Shown: one piece after another, positions 24,532-33,254 of the stretch | How the letters are laid out: each line of letters starts with the position of its first letter | Position numbering within the stretch: the first letter of the stretch is position 1 | From: Streptomyces sp. AV19 | GTDB taxonomy: Bacteria > Actinomycetota > Actinomycetes > Streptomycetales > Streptomycetaceae | Direction of reading: 5' to 3' | Assembly (NCBI RefSeq): GCF_015999245.1 | Contig: NZ_JAEAMR010000010.1 | Span: forward strand, 167,620 to 202,204 | Length of the DNA stretch: 34,585 nt | The notes under the pieces: generated by a model | Database searches by the model: none | Told to the model about the DNA's origin: nothing | The model's input: only the letters and a program-made list of their open reading frames with translations | Program-made: the position numbers and the translations under genes

Positions 24532-24557
24532 GGAATGGCCCGGGGCTCCATTAGGTT
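24532..24557 (+). promoter_or_regulatory. Sigma-R-type promoter of pgi
   Basis: GGAAT (24532-24536), exactly 18 bases, GTT (24555-24557): a full match to the S. coelicolor sigma-R (thiol-oxidative stress) consensus GGAAT-N18-GTT. The predicted start is near 24564, about 30 bases before the pgi ATG. A TAGGTT hexamer (24552-24557) overlaps it, but no good -35 fits. Confidence 0.6.
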
Positions 24558-24594
24558 GGGGAATGGCGAGAGAGCTACGAGAAGAAATGGACTG

Positions 24595-26262
24595 ATGTCC
24601 GAAATGAACGCTGAGGGCCGCACCGGGCTCGACCGCATGCCCGAGTGGAACGCACTGACCAAGCACCGGGACGAGTTGGGGGAGGTGCGGCTGCGTCGGC
24701 TGTTCGCGGAGGACCCGCGCCGGGCCGAGCGGTACGCGCTCACCGTCGGCGATCTGTACGTCGACTACTCCAAGCACCTCGTCACCGACGAGACCCTGCG
24801 GCTGCTGCGCGAACTCGCGGCGGCGACGGGCGTGGCGGAGCTGCGGGACGCGATGTTCCGCGGCGAGAAGATCAACACCACCGAGGGCCGGGCCGTGCTG
24901 CACACCGCCCTGCGCGCCCCCGAGGGTGCCGTCGTCGAGGTGGACGGGGAGAACGTCGTCCCCGCCGTGCACGCCGTGCTGGCGAAGATGCGGGACTTCT
25001 CCGACCGGGTGCGCTCGGGCGCGTGGACGGGCCACACCGGGCGCCGCATCCGCAACGTCGTCAACATCGGCATCGGCGGATCGGACCTCGGTCCGGCGAT
25101 GGCCTACGAGGCCCTGCGCGCCTTCACCGACCGCGCGCTGACGGTCCGTTTCGTCTCCAACGTGGACGGCGCCGACCTGCACGAGGCGGTGCGGGACCTG
25201 GACCCGGCCGAGACGCTGTTCATCGTCGCGTCCAAGACCTTCACCACGATCGAGACCATCACGAACGCGACGTCCGCGCGGACCTGGCTGCTGGCGGGGC
25301 TGGGCGCGGGGGCGGGGAACGAGGCCGTCGCCAAGCACTTCGTGGCGCTGTCCACGAACGCGGAGAAGGTCGCCGAGTTCGGCATCGACACGGCCAACAT
25401 GTTCGAGTTCTGGGACTGGGTCGGCGGGCGCTACTCGTACGACTCGGCCATCGGGCTCTCCCTGATGATCGCCATCGGGCCGGACCGCTTCGGCGAGATG
25501 CTCGACGGCTTCCACCTCGTCGACGAGCACTTCCGCACCGCGCCGGCGGAGGAGAACGTGCCGCTGCTGCTGGGGCTGCTCGGGATCTGGTACGGCAACT
25601 TCCACGACGCGCAGTCGCACGCGGTGCTGCCGTACAGCCACTACCTGTCGAAGTTCGCCGCCTATCTGCAGCAGTTGGACATGGAGTCCAACGGCAAGTC
25701 GGTCGAGCGAAACGGGCGGGCCGTCAACTGGCAGACCGGGCCCGTGGTGTGGGGGACGCCGGGCACGAACGGGCAGCACGCGTACTACCAGTTGATCCAC
25801 CAGGGGACGAAGCTGATCCCGGCCGATCTGATCGGGTTCGCCCGGCCCGTGGACGATCTGGAGCCGGGGCTCGTCGCCCAGCATGACTTGCTGATGGCGA
25901 ACCTGTTCGCCCAGGGGCAGGCGCTGGCCTTCGGCAAGACGCCGGAGGAGGTGGCGGCTGAGGGCGTTCCGGCGGAGCTGGTCCCGCACAAGACGTTCCG
26001 GGGGAACCGGCCGACGACGACGATCCTGGCGGACGCGCTGACTCCGTCGGTGCTGGGGCAGTTGATCGCGCTGTACGAGCACAAGGTGTTCGTGCAGGGG
26101 GCGGTGTGGGGGATCGACTCGTTCGACCAGTGGGGGGTCGAGTTGGGGAAGGTGCTGGCGAAGCGGGTGGAGCCGGCGTTGACGGAGGGGGCTTCCGTGG
26201 AGGGGCTCGACTCCTCCACCTCGGCGTTGGTCGCCCGTTACCGGGCGGTGCGGGGGCGCTGA
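24595..26262 (+). CDS. pgi: Glucose-6-phosphate isomerase
   Basis: 555 aa enzyme interconverting glucose-6-phosphate and fructose-6-phosphate, the node between glycolysis and the pentose phosphate operon on the opposite strand. ATG at 24595, with GAGAAG about 10 bases upstream. Motifs: VNIGIGGSDLGPAMAYEAL near residue 158, SKTFTTIETITNA near 216, catalytic Glu in DMESNGKSVERNG near 365, His in YQLIHQGTKLIPADLIGF near 400, and catalytic Lys in YEHKVFVQGAVWGI near 502. From about 25880 to the stop, third codon positions change from C-rich to G-rich (many GGG, GTG, TTG codons). It is followed by the nested inverted-repeat region. Confidence 0.97.
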   Translation: MSEMNAEGRTGLDRMPEWNALTKHRDELGEVRLRRLFAEDPRRAERYALTVGDLYVDYSKHLVTDETLRLLRELAAATGVAELRDAMFRGEKINTTEGRAVLHTALRAPEGAVVEVDGENVVPAVHAVLAKMRDFSDRVRSGAWTGHTGRRIRNVVNIGIGGSDLGPAMAYEALRAFTDRALTVRFVSNVDGADLHEAVRDLDPAETLFIVASKTFTTIETITNATSARTWLLAGLGAGAGNEAVAKHFVALSTNAEKVAEFGIDTANMFEFWDWVGGRYSYDSAIGLSLMIAIGPDRFGEMLDGFHLVDEHFRTAPAEENVPLLLGLLGIWYGNFHDAQSHAVLPYSHYLSKFAAYLQQLDMESNGKSVERNGRAVNWQTGPVVWGTPGTNGQHAYYQLIHQGTKLIPADLIGFARPVDDLEPGLVAQHDLLMANLFAQGQALAFGKTPEEVAAEGVPAELVPHKTFRGNRPTTTILADALTPSVLGQLIALYEHKVFVQGAVWGIDSFDQWGVELGKVLAKRVEPALTEGASVEGLDSSTSALVARYRAVRGR

Positions 26263-26275
26263 CGCGCGGAGGGTT

Positions 26276-26523
26276 CCCCAACCCCGCCCTTTCACCGTTT
26301 CTCGCCGCGCTTCGCGCGGGGCAACGCGGCTTCGCCGCGTTCGTCCTCAAGCGCCGGACGGGCTGAATCAGCCCGTCCGGCGCTTGAGCCCTTCCGCGCG
26401 GGGGCCCCGGGGCGGCCCGGGGGCGGCCCCCCCCGCCGGGCCGGGCCCCCCCCCCCGCGCCGGGGGGTTGTGGCGGGGGTCCGGGGTCTCCCCGGAAGAA
26501 ACGGTGAAAGGGCGGGGTTGGGG
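26276..26523. repeat. Nested inverted-repeat element between pgi and pgl (dispersed repeat copy 2)
   Basis: The 272-base gap between convergent pgi and pgl. Outer arms: a perfect 27-bp inverted repeat (26276-26302 / 26497-26523). Inside: hairpin parts as in the copy at 8516-8643, then a perfect 21-bp palindrome (26346-26366 / 26368-26388, 1-base loop). Bases 26334-26382 equal 8588-8636. Bases 26389-26496 are an extreme G/C tract with runs of 9 and 11 C. It likely works as a bidirectional terminator for both metabolic operons. Confidence 0.85.
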
Positions 26524-26534
26524 CCCTTCCTCCC

Positions 26535-27341
26535 TTACGGCGACGCCGGGGGGTACAGGTCCCTCGGGAGCTGAGCAGCCGCGGCCTGGTCCAGGAGCCA
26601 CAGCGTGCGCGTGCGCCCGTACGCACCCGCCGCCGGGGCCTGGATCTCACCCGCACCGCCCAGCGCGACCGCGACCGCGCCCGCCTTGTCCTCGCCGGCG
26701 GCCAGCAGCCACACCTCCCGCGCCGCCCGGATCGCCGGCAGGGTCAGCGAGATCCGGGTCGGCGGTGGCTTCGGCGCGCCGTGCACGCCGATGACCGCGC
26801 GCTCCGTCTCGCGGACGCCCGGCAGCTCCGGGAAGAGCGAGGCGACGTGCGTGTCGGGGCCTACGCCCAGGAGCAGGACGTCGAAGGCGGGGACGGGGCC
26901 ACCCCCGGCGCCAGCCGGTGGTGATGCGGTCTCCGGCCGCGCGGCGGCGGCCAGTTCGGACGCGTACGCCTCGGCCGCCTCGTCGGCGTCCTCGTACGTG
27001 CCGTCCGCGGCGGGCATGGCGTGCACCCGCGCCGGGTCGAGCCCGACGGCGTCCAGCAGGGCCTCGCGGGCCTGCGTGACGTTGCGCTCGGGGTCGCCGT
27101 CCGGCAGGAACCGCTCGTCGCCCCACCACAGGTCCAGCCGCGGCCAGTCGACCGCGTCCCGCGCGGGCGAGGCGGCGAGGGCCGCGAGCAGCCCGTTGCC
27201 GTTGCGCCCGCCCGTGAGGACGACGGATGCCGAGCCGCGGGCCGCCTGGGCGTCCACGATCTTCGTGATGAGCCGGGCCGCGGCGGCCTGGGCCATCAGC
27301 TCCTTGTCCCGGTGGACGACGATCTGCGGGGCGGTGCTCAC
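26535..27341 (-). CDS. pgl: 6-phosphogluconolactonase
   Basis: 268 aa (DevB/SolB type) enzyme hydrolysing 6-phosphogluconolactone to 6-phosphogluconate, step 2 of the oxidative pentose phosphate pathway. GTG at 27341 overlaps the opcA stop (GTGA). Motifs: VVLTGGRNGNGLLAAL near residue 40, DLWWGDERFLPDGDPERNVTQAREALLD near 70-97, and LLLGVGPDTHVASLFPELP near 152. Of the usual GxGxDGHxASLFP motif, the DGH is replaced by DTH; the catalytic His is kept. A Gly/Ala/Pro-rich insertion (RPETASPPAGAGGGPVP) precedes the latter motif. It ends with TAA, unlike its TGA/TAG-ending neighbours, near the inverted repeat. Confidence 0.94.
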   Translation of the reverse strand: MSTAPQIVVHRDKELMAQAAAARLITKIVDAQAARGSASVVLTGGRNGNGLLAALAASPARDAVDWPRLDLWWGDERFLPDGDPERNVTQAREALLDAVGLDPARVHAMPAADGTYEDADEAAEAYASELAAAARPETASPPAGAGGGPVPAFDVLLLGVGPDTHVASLFPELPGVRETERAVIGVHGAPKPPPTRISLTLPAIRAAREVWLLAAGEDKAGAVAVALGGAGEIQAPAAGAYGRTRTLWLLDQAAAAQLPRDLYPPASP

Positions 27342-28363
27342 TTCGCCGCCGCCTTCTTGGACGCGCCCTTCTTCGGGGCGGCCGGCCTGGCCTCCTCGGG
27401 AGCGGGCGGAGCGGGAGCCGGCTCCGGGGCCGGGGCGTCGGCCAGCCGCTCCACGCCGTACTTCAGCGTGGACGCGTAGACCGTGTCCGGGTCGAGACGG
27501 CGCAGCTCCTCCGCGAGGAGTTCGGCGGTGTCGCGGCGCTTGAGCGCCACGGCGCGGTCCGGGTGGCCCTTCATGGACAGCCGGGCCAGCGCGCCGTCGG
27601 TGCGCTCCAGGGTGATGACGCCGTCCTCGGTCTCCAGGCGGACGGCCGTGAGGCCGGGGCCCTCGGAGACCACGCGCCGGGCTGGCACCCCGAGGCGGTC
27701 CGCGAGCCACATGGCCAGCAGTTCGCCGCTGGGGTTGCAGTCCTCGCCCTCGACCTCGGCGCCGGTGACCTTGATGCCGGGCTGCTGGTCCAGGGCGGCC
27801 GCGAGCATCGAGCGCCACGGGGTGATCCGGGTCCAGGCCAGGTCCGTGTCGCCGGGCGCGTAGTTGGCGGCGCGGGCGGTGAGCTCGGAGACCGGCTCGT
27901 CGGCCGCGTAGGTGTCGGTGACGCGGCGCTGGGCGAGCGCGCCCAGCGGGTCCTGCTCGGGGTTGAGCGGGGAGCCGACCGGCCACCAGACGACCACGGG
28001 GGCGTCCGGCAGCAGCAGGGGCAGCACCACCGACTGGGCGTGGTCCATCACCTCGCCGTACATGCGCAGCACCACCGTCTCGCCGGTGCCGGCGGAGGTG
28101 CCGACCCGGACCTCGGCGTCGAGGCGGGCCTGTGCGCGGTTGCGCGGCGAGCGGCTGACCCGCTTGATGACGACGAGCTTGCGCGAAGGGTGCTCGCGGG
28201 AGGCCTCGTTGGCCGCCTTGAGCGCGTCGTAGGCGTGCTCCTCGTCGGTGACGATGACCAGCGTGAGCACCATGCCGATGGCCGGGGTGCCGATGGCGCG
28301 GCGTCCCTGGACCAGGGCGTTGTTGATCTTGCTGGCCGTGGTGTCCGTCAGGTCGATCTTCAT
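27338..28363 (-). CDS. opcA: OpcA, glucose-6-phosphate dehydrogenase assembly/allosteric protein
   Basis: 341 aa partner of Zwf found in actinobacteria and cyanobacteria; OpcA promotes the active form of glucose-6-phosphate dehydrogenase. ATG at 28363 overlaps the zwf stop by four bases (ATGA). Family features: N-terminal DTTASKINNALVQGRRAIGTPAIGMVLTLVIVTD, central PDAPVVVWWPVGSPLNPEQDPLGALAQRRVTDTY near 142-175, and ERTDGALARLSMKGHPDRAVALKRRDTAELLAEELRRLDPD near 255-300. The last 35 residues are a Pro/Ala/Glu then Lys-rich disordered tail. No catalytic motif is expected. The tight coupling with zwf and pgl supports the assignment. Confidence 0.95.
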   Translation of the reverse strand: MKIDLTDTTASKINNALVQGRRAIGTPAIGMVLTLVIVTDEEHAYDALKAANEASREHPSRKLVVIKRVSRSPRNRAQARLDAEVRVGTSAGTGETVVLRMYGEVMDHAQSVVLPLLLPDAPVVVWWPVGSPLNPEQDPLGALAQRRVTDTYAADEPVSELTARAANYAPGDTDLAWTRITPWRSMLAAALDQQPGIKVTGAEVEGEDCNPSGELLAMWLADRLGVPARRVVSEGPGLTAVRLETEDGVITLERTDGALARLSMKGHPDRAVALKRRDTAELLAEELRRLDPDTVYASTLKYGVERLADAPAPEPAPAPPAPEEARPAAPKKGASKKAAAK

Positions 28364-29883
28364 GGCCGACGCCAGCTCCGTCCGTCTCGTGCGAGCATCT
28401 CGTCCGCCTCGACCGGCCCCCAGGTGCCGGCCGGGTACTGCGCGGGCTTGCCGTGCTTGTCCCAGTACTCCTCGATCGGGTCGAGGATCTGCCAGGAGAG
28501 CTCGACCTCCTTCAGGCGCGGGAAGAGGTTGGCGTCGCCGAGCAGCACGTCGAGGATGAGCCGCTCGTACGCCTCGGGGCTGGACTCGGTGAACGATTCG
28601 CCGTAGGCGAAGTCCATCGAGACGTCCCGGACCTCCATCGAGGTCCCCGGCACCTTGGAACCGAACCGCAAGGTGACGCCCTCGTCCGGCTGCACCCGGA
28701 TGACCAGGGCGTTCTGCCCGAGCTCCTCGGTGGCGGTGTCGTCGAAGGGCGAGTGCGGGGCGCGCTGGAAGACGACCGCGATCTCGGTGACGCGGCGGCC
28801 GAGCCGCTTGCCGGTGCGCAGGTAGAACGGGACGCCCGCCCAGCGGCGGTTGTCGATCTCCAGCTTGATCGCGGCGTAGGTGTCGGTCTTGGAGCGCGGG
28901 TCGATGCCCTCCTCCTGCAGGTAGCCGAGCACCTTCTCGCCGCCCTGCCAGCCGGCCGCGTACTGGCCGCGGACGGTCTCCCTGCCCAGGTCCTTCGGCA
29001 GCCGGACGGCGCCCAGCACCTTGGTCTTCTCGGCGACCAGCGCGTCCGCGGCGAAGGAGGCGGGCTCCTCCATGGCGGTCAGCGCCAGCAGCTGGAGCAG
29101 GTGGTTCTGGATGACGTCGCGCGCGGCGCCGATGCCGTCGTAGTAGCCGGCCCGGCCGCCGATGCCGATGTCCTCGGCCATGGTGATCTGCACGTGGTCG
29201 ACGTACGACCGGTTCCAGATCGGCTCGAAGAGGGTGTTGGCGAAGCGCAGCGCCAGGATGTTCTGGACGGTCTCCTTGCCCAGGTAGTGGTCGATCCGGA
29301 AGACCGACTCGGTCGGGAAGACCTCGTGGACGATCCGGTTCAGCTCCTGGGCGCTGGCCAGGTCGTGGCCGAAGGGCTTCTCGATGACCGCGCGCCGCCA
29401 GGAGTTCTCCGTCTGCTCGGCCAGGCCGTGCTTCTTGAGCTGCTGGACGACGGTGGGGAAGAACTTCGGCGGGACGGACAGGTAGAAGGCGAAGTTGCCG
29501 CCCGTGCCCTGGGCCTTGTCGAGCTCCTCGATGGTGTCCTTGAGGGTCTCGAACGCGGCGTCGTCGTCGAAGTCGCCCTGGACGAACCGGCAGCCGCGCA
29601 CCAGCTGCTGCCAGACCTCCTCGCGGAAGGGCGTGCGCGCGTGCTCCTTGACGGCGTCGTGCACGACCTGTGCGAAGTCCTCGTCCTCCCACTGGCGGCG
29701 GGCGAAGCCGATGAGGGAGAAGCCCGGCGGCAGCAGACCCCGGTTGGCGAGGTCGTAGACGGCAGGCATCAGCTTTTTCCGTGACAAATCGCCCGTGACG
29801 CCGAAGATGACCAGGCCCGACGGCCCCGCGATACGCGGGAGCCGTCGGTCCTGAGCGTCACGCAGCGGGTTGCTGCTGCTCAA
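28360..29883 (-). CDS. zwf: Glucose-6-phosphate dehydrogenase
   Basis: 507 aa NADP-linked enzyme committing glucose-6-phosphate to the oxidative pentose phosphate pathway; the main NADPH source. The start is TTG at 29883 (protein begins MSSSNPLRD as in other streptomycetes), with GGAGG 6 bases before and only 1 base after the tal stop. Rossmann motif VIFGVTGDLSRKKLMPAVYDLANRG at residues 25-49; catalytic RIDHYLGKETVQN near 197-209; EKPFGHDL near 163; C-terminal DVLLGDANLFPR..E near 450. The TTG start may hold its level below that of tal. Confidence 0.97.
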   Translation of the reverse strand: MSSSNPLRDAQDRRLPRIAGPSGLVIFGVTGDLSRKKLMPAVYDLANRGLLPPGFSLIGFARRQWEDEDFAQVVHDAVKEHARTPFREEVWQQLVRGCRFVQGDFDDDAAFETLKDTIEELDKAQGTGGNFAFYLSVPPKFFPTVVQQLKKHGLAEQTENSWRRAVIEKPFGHDLASAQELNRIVHEVFPTESVFRIDHYLGKETVQNILALRFANTLFEPIWNRSYVDHVQITMAEDIGIGGRAGYYDGIGAARDVIQNHLLQLLALTAMEEPASFAADALVAEKTKVLGAVRLPKDLGRETVRGQYAAGWQGGEKVLGYLQEEGIDPRSKTDTYAAIKLEIDNRRWAGVPFYLRTGKRLGRRVTEIAVVFQRAPHSPFDDTATEELGQNALVIRVQPDEGVTLRFGSKVPGTSMEVRDVSMDFAYGESFTESSPEAYERLILDVLLGDANLFPRLKEVELSWQILDPIEEYWDKHGKPAQYPAGTWGPVEADEMLARDGRSWRRP

Positions 29884-29884
29884 T

Positions 29885-31000
29885 TCATGCCTCCGGTGCG
29901 AGGCGCTTGAGCTCCGCCTCGGTGGACTTCAGCAGGTCGTTCCAGGCCGCCTCGAACTTCTCGACGCCCTCGTCCTCGAGGAGCTGCACGACGTCGTCGT
30001 ACGAGATCCCCAGCTTGGCGACCGCGTCGAGCTCGGCGCGGGCCTGCTCGTAGGTGCCGCGGACGGTGTCACCGGTGATCCGCCCGTGGTCGGCGGCGGC
30101 CTCCAGGGTGCCCTCCGGCATGGTGTTCACCGTGTTCGGCGCCACCAGGTCGTCCACGTACAGGGTGTCCTTGTAGGCCGGGTCCTTGACGCCGGTCGAG
30201 GCCCACAGCGGACGCTGCTTGTTGGCGCCGGCCTTCTCCAGGGCCAGCCAGCGGTCGGAGGAGAAGACCTCCTCGTACGCCTGGTAGGCGAGGCGGGCGT
30301 TGGCCAGGGCGGCCTTGCCGCGCAGCGCCTTGGCCTCCTCGGTGCCCAGGGCGTCCAGCCGCTTGTCGATCTCGGTGTCCACGCGGGACACGAAGAAGGA
30401 CGCCACCGAGTGGATCAGCGACAGGTCCTGGCCGGCCGCCTTGGCCTTCTCCAGACCGGTCAGGTAGGCGTCCATGACCGCGCGGTAGCGCTCGAGCGAG
30501 AAGATCAGCGTGACGTTGACGCTGATGCCCAGGCCGATCACCTCGGCGATGGCCGGCAGGCCCGCCTTGGTGGCCGGGATCTTGATCAGGGTGTTGGGCC
30601 GGTCCACCAGCCAGGCCAGCTGCTTGGCCTCGGCGATCGTGGCCGGGGTGTTGTGGGCCAGGCGCGGGTCGACCTCGATGGAGACCCGGCCGTCCTGGCC
30701 GTCGGTCCGGTCGAAGACCGGGCGCAGGATGTCGGCGGCGTCGCGGACGTCCGCCGTCGTGATCATGCGGATGGCCTCTTCGACGGTCACCTTGCGGGCC
30801 GCGAGGTCGGCGAGCTGCTGCTGGTAGCCGTCACCGCCGGCGATGGCCTTCTGGAAGATCGACGGGTTGGTGGTCACACCGACCACGTGGCTGTCGTCGA
30901 TCAGCTCCGAAAGGTTGCCGGAGGTGATGCGCTTGCGCGACAGGTCGTCCAGCCAGATCGCGACGCCTTCCTCGGAGAGGCGCTTGAGTGCGTCGGTCAT
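29885..31000 (-). CDS. tal: Transaldolase
   Basis: 371 aa class I aldolase-type enzyme of the non-oxidative pentose phosphate pathway, moving a dihydroxyacetone unit from sedoheptulose-7-phosphate to glyceraldehyde-3-phosphate. ATG at 31000 after AGGAG with about 11-base spacing. Conserved: GVTTNPSIFQKAI near residue 39 and the Schiff-base lysine in TLIKIPATKAG near 136-146. The long form with the extra C-terminal helices (DDVVQLLEDEGVEKFEAAWNDLL) is the actinobacterial type. It lies 40 bases after tkt and 1 base before zwf. Confidence 0.97.
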   Translation of the reverse strand: MTDALKRLSEEGVAIWLDDLSRKRITSGNLSELIDDSHVVGVTTNPSIFQKAIAGGDGYQQQLADLAARKVTVEEAIRMITTADVRDAADILRPVFDRTDGQDGRVSIEVDPRLAHNTPATIAEAKQLAWLVDRPNTLIKIPATKAGLPAIAEVIGLGISVNVTLIFSLERYRAVMDAYLTGLEKAKAAGQDLSLIHSVASFFVSRVDTEIDKRLDALGTEEAKALRGKAALANARLAYQAYEEVFSSDRWLALEKAGANKQRPLWASTGVKDPAYKDTLYVDDLVAPNTVNTMPEGTLEAAADHGRITGDTVRGTYEQARAELDAVAKLGISYDDVVQLLEDEGVEKFEAAWNDLLKSTEAELKRLAPEA

Positions 31001-31040
31001 GGGTTCTACATCTCCTACTGGAAAGTTGTGTGCTTCGCGC

Positions 31041-33122
31041 TCAGCGGCGGCCGGCGTCGGCGAGGGACTCGCGGGCGGCCTCGATGACGGCGTCGGCGGT
31101 CAGGCCGAACTCCTGGAACAGGATCTTGTAGTCGGCGGAGGCACCGAAGTGCTCCAGCGAGACGATCCGGCCGGCCTCGCCGACGTAGCGGTGCCAGGTC
31201 AGGCCGATGCCCGCCTCGACGGCCACGCGGGCCTTGACGTCCGGCAGCAGGACGCCGTCGCGGTACGCCTGGTCCTGCTCCTCGAACCACTCCACCGACG
31301 GCATGGAGACCACGCGGGCCGGGATGCCCTCGGCCTGGAGCCGCTCGCGCGCCTCGACGGCGAGCTGGACCTCGGAGCCGGTGCCGATCAGGATCACCTG
31401 GGCGCGGCCGCCCTCGGCCTCGAACAGCACGTAACCGCCCTTGGCGGCACCCTCGTTGGCCTCGTACGTCGGGACGTTCTGGCGGGTGAGGGCCAGACCG
31501 TGCGGCGCGGGCTTGGTGGTGTGCCGCTTGGCGATCTCGCGCCAGGCGATGGCGGTCTCGTTGGCGTCGGCCGGGCGGACCATGTTCAGGCCCGGGATGG
31601 CGCGCAGCGCGGCCATGTGCTCGACCGGCTGGTGGGTCGGGCCGTCCTCGCCGAGGCCGATGGAGTCGTGCGTCCACACGTAGGTGACCGGCAGCTTCAT
31701 CAGGGCGGCCAGGCGGACGGCGGGGCGCATGTAGTCGGAGAACACCAGGAAGGTGCCGCCGTACACACGGGTGTTGCCGTGCAGCGCGATGCCGTTCATC
31801 GTCGAGCCCATGGCGTGCTCGCGGATGCCGAAGTGGATCGTGCGGCCGTACGGGTTCGCCTCCGGGAGGGGGTTGCCCTCGGGGAGGAAGGACGACGACG
31901 GGTCGATCGTGGTGTTGTTCGAGCCGGCGAGGTCGGCGGAGCCGCCCCACAGCTCGGGGACCACGCCGCCCAGCGCCTTGAGGACCTCGCCGGACGCCTT
32001 GCGGGTCGCGACGGCCTTGCCGGCCGGGAAGACCGGGAGGGCCTTCTCCCAGCCGTCGGGCAGCTCGCCCGCCATGATCCGGTCGAACTCCGCGGCGCGC
32101 GCGGCGTTGGCCTCGCGCCACTTCTGCAGCTGCTTGTCCCAGGTCGCGTGGGCCTCGCGGCCGCGGTCGACGACCTTGCGGACGTGCTCGAAGACCTTGT
32201 CCTCGACCTGGAAGTGCTGCTCGGGGTCGAAGCCGAGCACCTCCTTGGTCGCGGCCACCTCGGCCTCGCCGAGCGCCGAGCCGTGCGAGGCCTCGGTGTT
32301 CTGCGCGTTGGGGGCGGGCCAGGCGATGATCGTGCGGGCCGCGATCAGGGAGGGACGCCCGGTCTCCTCCTGGGCCGCCTTGAGGGCCGCGAAGAGCGCC
32401 TGGACGTCGAAGTCGCCGTTCGCCGACTGCTCGATGCGCTGGACGTGCCAGCCGTAGGCCTCGTAGCGCCCCAGGACGTCCTCGGAGAACGCCGTCTCGG
32501 TGTCGCCCTCGATCGAGATGTGGTTGTCGTCGTACAGGGCGACGATGTTGCCCAGCTTCTGGTGGCCGGCCAGCGAGGACGCCTCGGCGGAGATGCCCTC
32601 CTCCAGGTCGCCGTCGGAGACGATCGCCCAGATGGTGTGGTCGAAGGGGGACTCGCCCTCCGGGGCCTCCGGGTCGAACAGGCCGCGCTCGTAGCGGGCG
32701 GCCATCGCCATGCCCACGGCGTTGGCGATGCCCTGGCCCAGCGGACCGGTCGTGGTCTCCACGCCGCGGGTGTGGCCGTGCTCGGGGTGGCCCGGGGTCT
32801 TGCTGTCCCAGGTGCGGAACGCCTTGAGGTCCGAGAGCTCCAGGCCGTAACCGGCCATGAAGAGCTGCACGTAGAGGGTCAGGCTCGTGTGGCCGGGCGA
32901 GAGGACGAAACGGTCGCGGCCGATCCAGTCCGCGTCGCTGGGGTCGTGCCGCATCAGCTTCTGGAAGAGCAGGTAAGCGGCGGGCGCCAGGCTCATGGCC
33001 GTTCCGGGATGGCCGTTGCCGACCTTCTGCACGGAATCCATGGCCAGGACCCGGGCGGTGTCGACGGCCCGCTGGTCCAGTTCGGTCCACTTGAGCTCTG
33101 AGGTGGTCGGCTTGTTGCTCAC
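31041..33122 (-). CDS. tkt: Transketolase
   Basis: 693 aa thiamine diphosphate and Mg2+ dependent enzyme exchanging two-carbon units between pentose, erythrose and fructose phosphates. GTG at 33122, with GGAGAGGAG 12-20 bases upstream. Conserved: DSVQKVGNGHPGTAMSLAP near residue 29, ThDP motif SDGDLEEGISAEASSLAGHQ..NIVALYDDN near 168-200, FGIREHAMGSTMNGIALHG near 410, and the C-terminal GTGSEVQLAVEA near 576 and SVEWFEEQ near 605. It is the first gene of tkt-tal-zwf-opcA-pgl; everything downstream overlaps or nearly so. A sigma-R-like promoter with a roughly 175-base leader precedes it. Confidence 0.97.
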   Translation of the reverse strand: MSNKPTTSELKWTELDQRAVDTARVLAMDSVQKVGNGHPGTAMSLAPAAYLLFQKLMRHDPSDADWIGRDRFVLSPGHTSLTLYVQLFMAGYGLELSDLKAFRTWDSKTPGHPEHGHTRGVETTTGPLGQGIANAVGMAMAARYERGLFDPEAPEGESPFDHTIWAIVSDGDLEEGISAEASSLAGHQKLGNIVALYDDNHISIEGDTETAFSEDVLGRYEAYGWHVQRIEQSANGDFDVQALFAALKAAQEETGRPSLIAARTIIAWPAPNAQNTEASHGSALGEAEVAATKEVLGFDPEQHFQVEDKVFEHVRKVVDRGREAHATWDKQLQKWREANAARAAEFDRIMAGELPDGWEKALPVFPAGKAVATRKASGEVLKALGGVVPELWGGSADLAGSNNTTIDPSSSFLPEGNPLPEANPYGRTIHFGIREHAMGSTMNGIALHGNTRVYGGTFLVFSDYMRPAVRLAALMKLPVTYVWTHDSIGLGEDGPTHQPVEHMAALRAIPGLNMVRPADANETAIAWREIAKRHTTKPAPHGLALTRQNVPTYEANEGAAKGGYVLFEAEGGRAQVILIGTGSEVQLAVEARERLQAEGIPARVVSMPSVEWFEEQDQAYRDGVLLPDVKARVAVEAGIGLTWHRYVGEAGRIVSLEHFGASADYKILFQEFGLTADAVIEAARESLADAGRR

Positions 33123-33254
33123 CCTAGTTCAGGGCTCCTCTCCACAATGTCTGGCCGGGGGCGGTATCTTCCGCCACGACGCGGCGGTGTCGAGCCTACC
33201 CCTGTGGCAACGCGCGTCTTTTCGACGAGCGGTCGGCTACGCGGCGGCCCATTT

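Noticed and set aside
33120..33126. TAGGGT in front of tkt as a leaderless or damage-type -10 box
   Set aside because: The tkt GTG start codon lies inside the hexamer, so it cannot be the -10 for that gene, and no TTGTC-like -35 is present at the required spacing.
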